Shown piece after piece: positions 8,048-15,440 of a stretch of 64,000 bases of DNA. Within the stretch, counting starts at the first letter, position 1; every line of letters starts with the position of its first letter. The notes below the pieces were generated by a model that saw nothing but the letters and a program-made list of their open reading frames with translations, made no database searches and had not been told where the DNA came from. Both the position numbers and the translations under genes were made by a program. This DNA is from Micromonospora chersina (GTDB taxonomy: Bacteria; Actinomycetota; Actinomycetes; Mycobacteriales; Micromonosporaceae), in NCBI RefSeq assembly GCF_900091475.1, contig NZ_FMIB01000002.1, positions 2,790,001-2,854,000 of the forward strand. Reading direction: 5' to 3'.

Positions 8048-9412
8048 TCAGAGGCGCTCGAAGCCACGGGTCAGCTCCCAGTCGGTGACGGCGGCGTCGA
8101 AGGCGGCCAGCTCCACCCGCGCGTTGTTGGCGTAGTGGGCGACCACCTCGTCCCCGAAGGCGTCCCTCGCCGTCGCCGAGGACTCCCAGAGGGTGAGGGC
8201 GTCCCGGAGCGTCCCGGGCACCCGCTCGGCGTCCCCGTCGTCGTACGCGTTGCCGCCGCACTCCTCGCCCAGTTCCAGCTCCCGCTCGATGCCGTGCACC
8301 GCGCCGGCCACCAGCGCGGCGATCGCCAGGTACGGGTTGACGTCCGCGCCCGGCACCCGGTTCTCCACCCGCATCCCCTGGCCGTGCCCGACCAGCCGCA
8401 GCGCGCAGGTGCGGTTGTCGGTGCCCCAGCGCAGCGCGGTCGGGGCGAACGAGCCGGGCTGGTAGCGCTTGTAGGAGTTGATGTTGGGGGCGAAGAGGAG
8501 GCTGAACTCGCGCATGGTGGCGAGCAGCCCGGCCAGCACCCGCTGCCCTGTGACCGACAGGTGCGCCGGCCCGTCGCCGAGCATGGCCGAGCGGCCGTCG
8601 GCGTCGCGCAGCGAGAAGTGGATGTGGCAGGAGTTGCCCTCCCGCGCGTTCGGCTTGGCCATGAAGGTGATCGACATGCCCTCCTGGGCGGCGATCTCCT
8701 TCGCCCCGTTCTTGTAGATGACGTGGTGGTCGGCGCAGGCCACCGCCTCGTCGTAGCGGAAGGCGATCTCGTGCTGCCCGAGGTTGCACTCGCCCTTGGC
8801 GCTCTCCGGGACCAGCCCCGCGCCGGCCATCTGGTTGCGGATCCGGCGCAGCAGCGGCTCCACCCGGGCGGTGCCCAGCAGCGAGTAGTCCACGTTGTAC
8901 TGGTTGGCCGGGGTCAGGTCGCGGTAGCCGCGCCGCCACGCCTCCTCGTACGAGTCGCGGAACAGCACGAACTCCAGCTCGGTGCCGGCGTACGCGGTCA
9001 GCCCGTGTGCGGCCAGCCGGTCGAGCTGGCGGCGCAGGATCTGCCGGGGCGACGCGACCACCGGGCCGGAGCCGTCCAGCCACTCCAGGTCGGCCAGGAG
9101 CATCGCGGTGCCGGGCTGCCAGGGCACCCGGCGCAGGGTGTCCAGGTCGGGCCGCATGGCGAAGTCGCCGTAGCCGCGTTCCCAGCTCGACATGGCGTAC
9201 CCGTCGACGGTGTTCATGTCGACGTCCACGGCCAGCAGGTAGTTGCAGCCCTCGCTGCCGTGCGCGACCACCTGGTCGAGGAAGTACGGGGCGTGGAAGC
9301 GTTTGCCCTGGAGGCGGCCCTGCATGTCGGTCAGCGCGAGCACCACCGTGTCGATCTCGCGCTCGGCGACCGCGACGCGCAACTGTTCCAGCGTGAGCGG
9401 AGCTTTCCTCAT
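8048..9412 (-). CDS. Glutamine synthetase-like gamma-glutamyl-amine ligase (PuuA/GlnA3/GlnA4 type)
   Basis: A 454-aa member of the GS-III-like branch that glutamylates amines at ATP cost. Supporting motifs are the early LTDMQGRLQGKR, the metal/ATP motif SCHIHFSL, and the ammonia/amine pocket region NINSYKR. Genuine GlnA and the adenylylation loop are not matched; these signatures are those of gamma-glutamylpolyamine or -ethanolamine synthetases. The ATG at 9412 has GGAGG 7 nt upstream and a promoter-like pair at 9433-9462. It is the first gene of the operon with the aldehyde dehydrogenase, SDR and hydrolase. Whether the amine is putrescine, spermidine, ethanolamine or other cannot be told by eye. 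Confidence 0.9.
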   Translation of the reverse strand: MRKAPLTLEQLRVAVAEREIDTVVLALTDMQGRLQGKRFHAPYFLDQVVAHGSEGCNYLLAVDVDMNTVDGYAMSSWERGYGDFAMRPDLDTLRRVPWQPGTAMLLADLEWLDGSGPVVASPRQILRRQLDRLAAHGLTAYAGTELEFVLFRDSYEEAWRRGYRDLTPANQYNVDYSLLGTARVEPLLRRIRNQMAGAGLVPESAKGECNLGQHEIAFRYDEAVACADHHVIYKNGAKEIAAQEGMSITFMAKPNAREGNSCHIHFSLRDADGRSAMLGDGPAHLSVTGQRVLAGLLATMREFSLLFAPNINSYKRYQPGSFAPTALRWGTDNRTCALRLVGHGQGMRVENRVPGADVNPYLAIAALVAGAVHGIERELELGEECGGNAYDDGDAERVPGTLRDALTLWESSATARDAFGDEVVAHYANNARVELAAFDAAVTDWELTRGFERL

Positions 9413-9432
9413 CGGCGCGCCTCCATCACCAA

Positions 9433-9462
9433 GGTCTACTGGCAGAACCGGATCACCGTCAA
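9433..9462 (-). promoter_or_regulatory. Putative sigma-70-type promoter of the glutamylation operon
   Basis: On the minus strand TTGACG (9457-9462) and TAGACC (9433-9438) are 18 bp apart, giving a short leader before the ATG at 9412. The -35 overlaps the last codon of the upstream phosphotransferase gene. Confidence 0.5.
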
Positions 9463-10283
9463 TGCCCGTTCCGGACACCTCGGCAAACGCAACGGTCAGT
9501 CGGCAGGCGTCCTGGTGCGGAGAGCGCGGCGACGAAGACCTCCCGACTGGCCTCGATGTAGGCGAGTTCGCGTCGTGTCCACGCGACCAGTTCGGCGGAG
9601 CGTGCGCGAGGGACCGACGCGGCCGGGTCGTCCTGGACGTCCCGCCAGAACGCCTCGTTGCGGCGTAGACGATCGCCGATCGCGGCTGGCAGGCGCTCGC
9701 GGTGGGCCGGACCCAGGCCATAGGCGTCGGCCAGAGCCCGGACCTGGCGGGCCTGTTCCGTCACCGGTCCCCGGTCCGGCCGTGACGAGACGCACCAGGA
9801 CCAGGCCAGATAGCTCACGTCCTCCAACGGGTCGCCGGGTGCCGCGAAGTCGAAGTCGATGAACGCGACCGGCTGTCCGTCCCGGAACACCGTGTTGTTC
9901 GGGCCGGGGTCGTGATGACAGATCACCTCACCGCCGAGTGCCGGCGCGAGGTCACGCGTGGCGTCGTGGAGTCGTCGTAGCAACCTCGCTGCCCGGCACA
10001 CCTGATCGTCGGTGAAGCGCTGCCATCGTGGCGGAACATGGCCGGGCACGAACGACAACATGTCGCGGCCGAGCTGGTCCCGTCCCAGATGTCGAGGGCA
10101 GCCGTCGAAGCCCTTTCCGGCGAGATGGGCCAGCAGCCGCGCCACGAATTCCGACGCGGGCGAGGCCGGGCGACGCACCGTGTCACCGACACGCACCACG
10201 CCGGCCGTCAGGCGCCCGCCGGCCAAGGGCTGCTCCGCGTCACCGCAGGGGAGCTGCGGAGAAGGCTCAGTCCTGTCCGGCAC
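9459..10283 (-). CDS. APH-family phosphotransferase
   Basis: A 274-aa aminoglycoside/choline-kinase-like phosphotransferase with a short N-lobe. The catalytic loop HHDPGPNN (HxDxxxxN) and the metal motif IDFDFA are intact, followed by the helical region typical of the family. The GTG at 10283 is preferred over an in-frame TTG at 10298 because a GAGAG box lies 5 nt upstream. Either start overlaps the end of the IMPase-like gene, so the two are probably co-transcribed. The family covers antibiotic kinases, homoserine and choline kinases. Nothing here identifies the substrate, and a resistance role should not be assumed. Confidence 0.82.
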   Translation of the reverse strand: MPDRTEPSPQLPCGDAEQPLAGGRLTAGVVRVGDTVRRPASPASEFVARLLAHLAGKGFDGCPRHLGRDQLGRDMLSFVPGHVPPRWQRFTDDQVCRAARLLRRLHDATRDLAPALGGEVICHHDPGPNNTVFRDGQPVAFIDFDFAAPGDPLEDVSYLAWSWCVSSRPDRGPVTEQARQVRALADAYGLGPAHRERLPAAIGDRLRRNEAFWRDVQDDPAASVPRARSAELVAWTRRELAYIEASREVFVAALSAPGRLPTDRCVCRGVRNGH

Positions 10284-11070
10284 GCTGGCTCTCGACAAGG
10301 GCCAGCAGGGCGGCGTGGGTCCGCTCGTCGGCGGCCACGACCAGACCGCCCGCGCCGGTGTGCGGGGGCTGGCCGTCGATGCCGGTCACCACACAGCCGG
10401 CTGCCGCACAGAGCGCGATGCCGGCCGCGAAGTGGACGCTGTCGCGCAGGTGGCCGTCGGTCACGTACGCGGCGCGCCGGCCGGCGGCGACCCAGGCCAC
10501 CGCCAGGGTGGTGGAGACGACACGGGGTCGGAACCGCTCGATGAACCGCGGGTCGGCGAGTAGCCGGGCGGCCCGGAAGACGCGCTCGTTGGGGAACGGT
10601 GGATCGAGATTGACGTCCACCAGCCCCGACTCGGCCGACGGCGCGAGTGGCTCGTCCACCCCGCCGCGACGCACGTGGGCACCGGCGCCGTCGGTCCAGA
10701 ACACCTCGTCGGCGAACGGGTCCGCCGAGGCGGCCACGACGACCTGCGTCCCGGTGCGCAGCGCGACGTTTACCGAGACCAGCATGCTCCGTACGGCATA
10801 GTTCAACGTCCCGCACAGCGGGTCCACGAGCCAGGTGCGGCCGTTCCCGCCGGTGCCCGTGCGCCCGCTCTCCTCCGCCAGCACGAGGTCGTCCGGCCGG
10901 GCGGCCCGCAGGACGTCGAGGATGGCCTTCTCCGCTTCGATGTCGGCCGTCGTGGCGAAGTCTCCGGCGGACTTCCCGAAGCGGGTCAGCGACGTCCCGT
11001 AGTGCGAGCGCACGACCGCGGCCCCGGCTGCCGCCGCCTCGATGACCAGATCCCGGTCGGTGATCGACAT
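10267..11070 (-). CDS. Inositol monophosphatase-family protein with altered metal-binding site
   Basis: A 267-aa IMPase/CysQ fold protein. The first metal motif is kept (LAEESG, E66-E67), but the usual DPxDGTxN motif reads DPLCGTLN: D83 is present and the second Asp is Cys86. In the usual WDxAAG motif the Asp position appears to be His213 (SVHFAAG). Two of the canonical Mg ligands are thus replaced. Activity on inositol phosphate or PAP is therefore doubtful; a different metal, a different reaction, or a binding role are possible. TATTGT lies 6 nt before the ATG (leaderless start likely). It overlaps the phosphotransferase gene downstream by 17 nt. Confidence 0.82.
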   Translation of the reverse strand: MSITDRDLVIEAAAAGAAVVRSHYGTSLTRFGKSAGDFATTADIEAEKAILDVLRAARPDDLVLAEESGRTGTGGNGRTWLVDPLCGTLNYAVRSMLVSVNVALRTGTQVVVAASADPFADEVFWTDGAGAHVRRGGVDEPLAPSAESGLVDVNLDPPFPNERVFRAARLLADPRFIERFRPRVVSTTLAVAWVAAGRRAAYVTDGHLRDSVHFAAGIALCAAAGCVVTGIDGQPPHTGAGGLVVAADERTHAALLALVESQRAGQD

Positions 11071-11076
11071 GCCCGC

Positions 11077-11082
11077 ACAATA
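11077..11082 (-). promoter_or_regulatory. Putative -10 of leaderless IMPase-like gene
   Basis: TATTGT on the minus strand is 6 nt upstream of the ATG at 11070. No ribosome binding site is visible. Confidence 0.45.
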
Positions 11083-11116
11083 GATGCCGGGAGGGCCCGC
11101 GGTTACCCGCGTCGGG

Positions 11117-12268
11117 TCAGGAGACCGCGGCCTTCACGAGCGCGACGACCTTCTTCTCCACGGCGGGGCTCCACTTCTGGAGCGCGTACGCGACCGGCCA
11201 CATGTCCCCCTCGTCGAGGTTGGCCGGGTCCTGGAAGCCCAGGGTCGAGTACCGGTAGTTGAACTTGCCCGAGTCCTGGAAGAAGAAGACGATCTTGCCG
11301 TCGGCGTTCGCGTAGGCGGGCATCCCGTACCAGGTCTTCGGCGAGAGCTGCGGGGCGGCAGCGGTCACGGTCGCGTGCACGCGCTCGGCGAGCGCCCGGT
11401 CGTCCGGCGCCATCTGCGCGATCCGGTCGAGGACCGCCTGGAGGTCGTCGGCCTTCTTGGCGCCCTTCTTGCCCTCGGCGCGCAGCTCGGCGGCGCGCTC
11501 CTTCATGGCGGCGCGCTCCTCGGCGCTGAAACCATCGGACACGGTCGTGGCGTTCTTCGCGGACATTCTGGGCTCCCTCTCGCTGATCCGGCCCGGCGTC
11601 CTGCCGGCTGCCTGGGAAAAGGCTAGGCCCGCCGGCATCCTCGTCGCTTCTTGATTCCTGATCGCTTGGCCGGACCCGCCGGGGTGTCCGGGCAGCCGGT
11701 GCCACTCGTGTGCCAGGAGGCCGTAGACCACGAGATCACGTCGTTCGTCGGGGAAGGCCGCCGCCCCGCGCAGGACGGCCTCCTGGGTGAACCCCAGGCG
11801 CTCGGCAACGCTGCGGCTGCGGGTGTTGTCGACGGTGGTCGGCAGCCCGATCCGTTCGAGGCCCAGCGGCCCGAACGCGTGGTCGAGCACGGCCGTGACC
11901 GCCCGGGTGACCAGTCCCCTCCCCACGTGGCCGGCGTCGAGCCAGTAGCCCACCTCACCCGACCGCGCGGGACTGTCGATCACCAGCTGGACCCAGCCGA
12001 CCAGGCGCCAGCCGCCCTCCGCCGGCACCGCGATGGACAGCGGGAGCAGCGAACCTTCCTGCCACGCCTGGCCGGCCCGTTCGAGGTTCGCGCGAACCCC
12101 TTCCAGGGTCGGCGGCTCCTGGAACGCGTCCGGGAACCACCGGGCGAGCCGCTGGTAGTTGGCCTCTACGAGGGCCAGGTGTGCCTCCGCGATCGCGGCC
12201 GTGCGCGGTATCAGGACCGCGTCGTCCCCGAGCGGCCAGGTGAACAGCGCGGCGGTGACGGGTGACAC
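11117..12268 (-). CDS. GNAT acetyltransferase fused in frame to a DUF1801 (YdhG-like) protein
   Basis: One open frame of 383 codons encodes two normally separate proteins. Residues about 1-195 are a RimJ/RimL-like GNAT (acetyl-CoA loop region AGHVGRGLVTRAV). After a roughly 40-residue low-conservation linker, residues from about 236 on are a complete DUF1801 protein (PKTWYGMPAYA, FFFQDSGKFNYRY). The GTG at 12268 has GGGAG 5 nt upstream; the open frame extends further into a terminator, which makes longer starts unlikely. An internal ATG at 11566 has its own GAGGGAG box, so the DUF1801 part can also be made alone (149 aa). This may be a natural fusion, or loss of the GNAT stop codon that left two translation units in one frame. 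Confidence 0.7.
   Translation of the reverse strand: MSPVTAALFTWPLGDDAVLIPRTAAIAEAHLALVEANYQRLARWFPDAFQEPPTLEGVRANLERAGQAWQEGSLLPLSIAVPAEGGWRLVGWVQLVIDSPARSGEVGYWLDAGHVGRGLVTRAVTAVLDHAFGPLGLERIGLPTTVDNTRSRSVAERLGFTQEAVLRGAAAFPDERRDLVVYGLLAHEWHRLPGHPGGSGQAIRNQEATRMPAGLAFSQAAGRTPGRISEREPRMSAKNATTVSDGFSAEERAAMKERAAELRAEGKKGAKKADDLQAVLDRIAQMAPDDRALAERVHATVTAAAPQLSPKTWYGMPAYANADGKIVFFFQDSGKFNYRYSTLGFQDPANLDEGDMWPVAYALQKWSPAVEKKVVALVKAAVS
11564..11579 (-). promoter_or_regulatory. Internal start with ribosome binding site for the DUF1801 part
   Basis: GAGGGAG (11573-11579, minus strand) stands 6 nt before the ATG at 11564-11566. The peptide that follows begins like free-standing DUF1801 proteins (MSAKNATTVSDGFS). 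Confidence 0.6.
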
Positions 12269-12286
12269 AACTGCTCCCGATTCGGT

Positions 12287-12317
12287 GGCGGGGGCCCGCA
12301 AAGTGCGGGCCCCCGCC
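12287..12317 (-). terminator. Strong GC hairpin after the APC permease gene
   Basis: Perfect 14-bp arms at 12287-12300 and 12304-12317 with a 3-nt loop lie 17 nt beyond the permease stop. No U tract follows, which is usual in high-GC actinobacteria. It separates the permease from the acetyltransferase fusion. Confidence 0.75.
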
Positions 12318-12334
12318 GGCGTACGAGGGGTGGT

Positions 12335-13924
12335 TCAGGCCGGGTCGTCGGCGGGTGCGGCGTCCGCGGCGGGGCGCTGCGCCGGAACGTCCACGGTACG
12401 GCGGGGGCCGGTGAACCACTTCCGGGCCGAGGCGTACCACCAGATGGCCACGCCGAGCAGCACCCCGCCGATGGCGAGCGGTGCGTAGTTCACCGCGGTC
12501 CAGCTGAACTCCGCGTTGCCCGGCACGCCGGCCGGCACGATGGGCAGCACGAAGTAGACGGAGATGATCGCGATCTCGATCACCGCGATCCAGCCGAGCA
12601 GCCGGTACCTGCGGCCCAGCGTCCACGGCCCCGGCACGAACCGGTCCGCCATCCGCAGCCGCAGGAAGATCGGGATGAGGAAGGACAGGTACAGCCCGAT
12701 CACCGCGACCGAGACCACCGCGTAGAACGCGACAGGCACGCCGGCCTTCTGGTAGAGCGCGGGCAGGGTGAGCACCAGCCCGGCCAGGGTGGCCCCGATG
12801 ATCGCGTTGACCGGGGTGCCGTTGCGATCCACCCGGGACCAGAGCCGCCAGCCCGGGACCGCGCGGTCCCGGCTGAACGCGTACGCCATCCGGGACATCG
12901 AGGTCACGCAGCTCATCCCGCAGAAGAACTGGCCGATCGTGGAGATGATGATGACGGCCTTGAAGAAGAACGGCGTCAGCGCGGACTCGAAGATCGCGCC
13001 GGAGAAGCCGCCCGCCGAGTTGATCGCGTCCACGTCGGTGGCCGCGAAGAGGAAGGCGAGCAGCAGGATCCAGCCGCCCACCGCCGAGTAGAAGATCGAC
13101 CGCCAGAGTCCCTGAGCGGCGGCTTTCGAGGCACCCCGGGTCTCCTCGGAGACGTGCGCGCAGGCGTCGAAGCCGGTGATCGTGTACTGGGTGAGCAGGA
13201 AGCCCAGCGGCAGCACGTAGAACCAGAAGGTGAGCCCGCCGGTGTCGCCGTCGCCGAAGCCGGAGTTGTTGAACCGCTCGGTGAAGACGAACCTGAAGCT
13301 CTGGTGGTCGTCGGGGACCAGGACCAGGATGAGCACCACCGCGGCCGCGCCGGCCACGTGCCACCAGACCGAGACGTTCTGGAGTACGTCGATGACGTGG
13401 TGCCCGTAGATGTTGATGAGCCCGTGCAGGGCGAGGATCACCACGAACAGCCCGAAGGTCTGGTGCGCGGTGCCGGCCCAGCCGTCGAAGAGCGCGGAGA
13501 GGGTGAGGTTGAGGAAGGTGGCGCAGCCGTAGTCGACCGAGGCGGTCACCGCCACCAGGCCGATGAGGTTGAGCCAGCCGGTGAACCAGCCGTGCACCGG
13601 CCGTCCCATGGTGGCGGCCCACCAGTAGATACCGCCGGCGGTCGGGTAGGCCGAGACCAGCTCGGCCAGGCAGAAGCCGATGATCAGAATGAACAGTGAG
13701 ATCAGCGGCCAGCCCCAGGAGATGGCGACCGGACCGCCGTTGTTCCACGCCTGGCCGAAGGTGGTGAAGCAGCCGGCCAGGATCGAGATGATCGAGAACG
13801 AGATGGCGAAGTTGGAGAAGCCGCTCCACTTGCGGTGGAGTTCCTGCTTGTAGCCGAGTTCGGCGAGCCGTCGGGCGTCGTCGTCCATCGGTTGCTCGGC
13901 GGTCGGCGCGGGCGTCGTGGCCAC
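12335..13924 (-). CDS. APC-superfamily amino acid/amine permease
   Basis: A 529-aa permease with about 12 hydrophobic segments and the APC start WSGFSNFAISFSIISI, followed by PTAGGIYWW. It is most like the actinobacterial GABA/choline/ethanolamine permease branch found beside glutamylation operons. The C-tail is Ala/Pro/Asp-rich. The GTG at 13924 was chosen for its strong AGGAGGT box. A TTGACC-17-CACACT promoter lies upstream and a perfect hairpin downstream, so it is a single-gene unit. It probably imports the amine used by the 5142-9412 operon, though four unrelated genes lie between. That link is inference. Confidence 0.9.
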   Translation of the reverse strand: MATTPAPTAEQPMDDDARRLAELGYKQELHRKWSGFSNFAISFSIISILAGCFTTFGQAWNNGGPVAISWGWPLISLFILIIGFCLAELVSAYPTAGGIYWWAATMGRPVHGWFTGWLNLIGLVAVTASVDYGCATFLNLTLSALFDGWAGTAHQTFGLFVVILALHGLINIYGHHVIDVLQNVSVWWHVAGAAAVVLILVLVPDDHQSFRFVFTERFNNSGFGDGDTGGLTFWFYVLPLGFLLTQYTITGFDACAHVSEETRGASKAAAQGLWRSIFYSAVGGWILLLAFLFAATDVDAINSAGGFSGAIFESALTPFFFKAVIIISTIGQFFCGMSCVTSMSRMAYAFSRDRAVPGWRLWSRVDRNGTPVNAIIGATLAGLVLTLPALYQKAGVPVAFYAVVSVAVIGLYLSFLIPIFLRLRMADRFVPGPWTLGRRYRLLGWIAVIEIAIISVYFVLPIVPAGVPGNAEFSWTAVNYAPLAIGGVLLGVAIWWYASARKWFTGPRRTVDVPAQRPAADAAPADDPA

Positions 13925-13966
13925 TGCACACCTCCTCGAGGTGGGTTCCCCGGTGCGAGTGGGCAA

Positions 13967-13995
13967 AGTGTGATCCCGCCGATCAAGGCGGTCAA
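13967..13995 (-). promoter_or_regulatory. Putative promoter of the APC permease
   Basis: Minus-strand TTGACC (13990-13995) and CACACT (13967-13972) are 17 bp apart, leaving a 5' leader of about 35 nt that holds the AGGAGGT site. Confidence 0.5.
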
Positions 13996-14217
13996 TACGG
14001 CAGCCGTGGGAATCTCACGGCCGGCACGGCTAATTGCGTTGCCGCGCCAGACCGTTCCGGGGCATCCTTGAGCCCGTGACCAGGCCCGATCGCGACGGGC
14101 CACCGCCGGGCGCTCGGCAACGCCCGGTGCGCGGCGGCGCGCGGCGTCCACCTCTCTCTCACTGAAGTACGGCGGTTCGCCGTACCCCCGGACGCCCCGC
14201 GCCGCCGCCTCCTCCGC
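13996..14217. other. Intergenic stretch with two small hairpins, no gene seen
   Basis: The roughly 300-nt gap between the permease and the sulfotransferase remnant shows no coding frame with a plausible start. It holds inverted repeats at 14106-14127 (7-bp arms, 8-nt loop) and 14167-14185 (8-bp perfect arms, loop GTT). These are GC-rich and could be terminators or decayed sequence. Confidence 0.4.
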
Positions 14218-14223
14218 TATCGT
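14218..14223 (+). promoter_or_regulatory. Putative -10 of the sulfotransferase remnant
   Basis: TATCGT ends 6 nt before the ATG at 14230, the same leaderless layout as several intact genes in the window. Confidence 0.3.
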
Positions 14224-14229
14224 GCGGCG

Positions 14230-14918
14230 ATGGCCGCTCCGCGTGCCCGGTACCGCACCGGCCTCACCGACAGCAGCCGGTGGGACGGTTTCGCGTTCCG
14301 GCCGGACGACATCGTGGTGAGCACGCCGTCCAAGTGCGGCACGACCTGGTGGTGGTGGTGGGGCGCGACCCGCGCGACGTCGCCGTGTCGATGAGCCACC
14401 ACCGGGCCAACCTGGACGGTTCGGTCCTTGCGCGTCTCCTCGCCGTGGCCGGACCGACACACGAGGGGCCCCGGCCGCCACGCCCGAGCGACCCGCGGCT
14501 CCGGGTGCTGGAGTGGATCGACCAGGACCTGCGTGAGACGGTCCGGCACCTGGCCGACGCCTGGTCGCGTCGCGACGACAGCCAGGTGGTGCTGCTGCAC
14601 TACGCCGACCTCTCCCGGGACCTGGCCGGTCAGATGCGGCTGGTCGCCGCCCGACTCGGCGTCGACGTGCCCGAATCGCGCTGGCCGGAACTGGTCCGTG
14701 CAGCGACCTTCGGTGACATGCGGCAGCGGGCAGGTCAGCTCGCGCCGGACGAAGGGCTCGGCCTCTTCTCCGACAACGGCCGCTTCTTCCGCAGCGGCTC
14801 CTCAGGGCAGTGGCGGCAGCTCCTCACCGAGGCCGACGAGGCCCACTACCAGCGCCGGCTGGCCGCACTGGCCCCGGCAGACCTGCGGCAGTGGCTGCAC
14901 CACGGCGGCGGAGCGTAG
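14230..14918 (+). pseudogene. Sulfotransferase-family pseudogene with internal out-of-frame deletion
   Basis: From the ATG at 14230 the frame gives a normal sulfotransferase N-terminus up to the 5'-phosphosulfate loop (TPSKCGTTW, residues 32-40), then runs into Trp codons and a TGA at 14392. Another frame, open to 14918, resumes with the 3'-phosphate motif region (RDPRDVAVSMSHH) and the whole C-terminal half, including LHYADLSRD. The piece between these motifs, about 60 residues in intact relatives, is missing. The junction lies in a TGG/GGT run at about 14346-14361, consistent with a deletion between short repeats. PAPS-dependent activity is not expected. Confidence 0.8.
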
Positions 14919-14939
14919 CCGCAGACCCACGCGCTGGCC

Positions 14940-15440
14940 TCAGGCGAACAGCAGCCCGGCCACCCAGAGCACGGCGATGACCAGGCCGGCCAGGAACTCG
15001 ACAAGCATGGACAGCCCGGCCGCCTTGAGCGCCTGCACGGTGGCCGGCCAGGCGAGCTGGTTGCTGCCCAGCCGCAGCCGTTCGGCGCCCCAGATCCCGC
15101 CGATGAAACCGATGGGCAGGCCGACCACCGGGATGACGAAGAAGCCCACCAGGCCGAGCAGCCCGCCGGCCAGCAGCGACGAGGTGGGCACCCCGGTCCG
15201 CTTCAGGTTCCGCCCCGGCCAGAGGTACTTGACCACGACGCCGCCGAGGGCGACCACGGTGGCGGCGGCCAGCACCGCCCAGCGGCCCGGGCCGGCGTCG
15301 CCGAAGAGCGCCCACACCAGCACGCCGCCCCAGCACAGCGGCAGCGCCGGCAGCCCGGGCACCACCACCCCGGCCAGCCCGGCCACGATGGCCAGCGCGG
15401 CCACCACCGACACCACGGCCTGCGAGTCGCTCAGGCTCAC
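14940..15440 (-). CDS. DUF456 membrane protein
   Basis: A 166-aa protein made mostly of hydrophobic segments with glycine zippers, matching the DUF456 family (VVPGLPALPLCWGG, PVVGLPIGFIGGIWGAE). Its function is unknown. The start overlaps the stop of the GGDEF/EAL gene by 4 nt, so it is the last gene of a three-gene operon (methyltransferase, GGDEF/EAL, DUF456). Four to five membrane helices are likely. The association with a c-di-GMP enzyme may be meaningful or only positional. Confidence 0.87.
   Translation of the reverse strand: MSLSDSQAVVSVVAALAIVAGLAGVVVPGLPALPLCWGGVLVWALFGDAGPGRWAVLAAATVVALGGVVVKYLWPGRNLKRTGVPTSSLLAGGLLGLVGFFVIPVVGLPIGFIGGIWGAERLRLGSNQLAWPATVQALKAAGLSMLVEFLAGLVIAVLWVAGLLFA

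Noticed and set aside
9459..10283. Aminoglycoside resistance gene
   Set aside because: Only the generic APH fold is visible; the substrate motif regions are not specific and the N-lobe is short.
14346..14361. TGG repeat as a microsatellite or coding Trp run
   Set aside because: It is only five units and is best explained as the junction of the sulfotransferase deletion.
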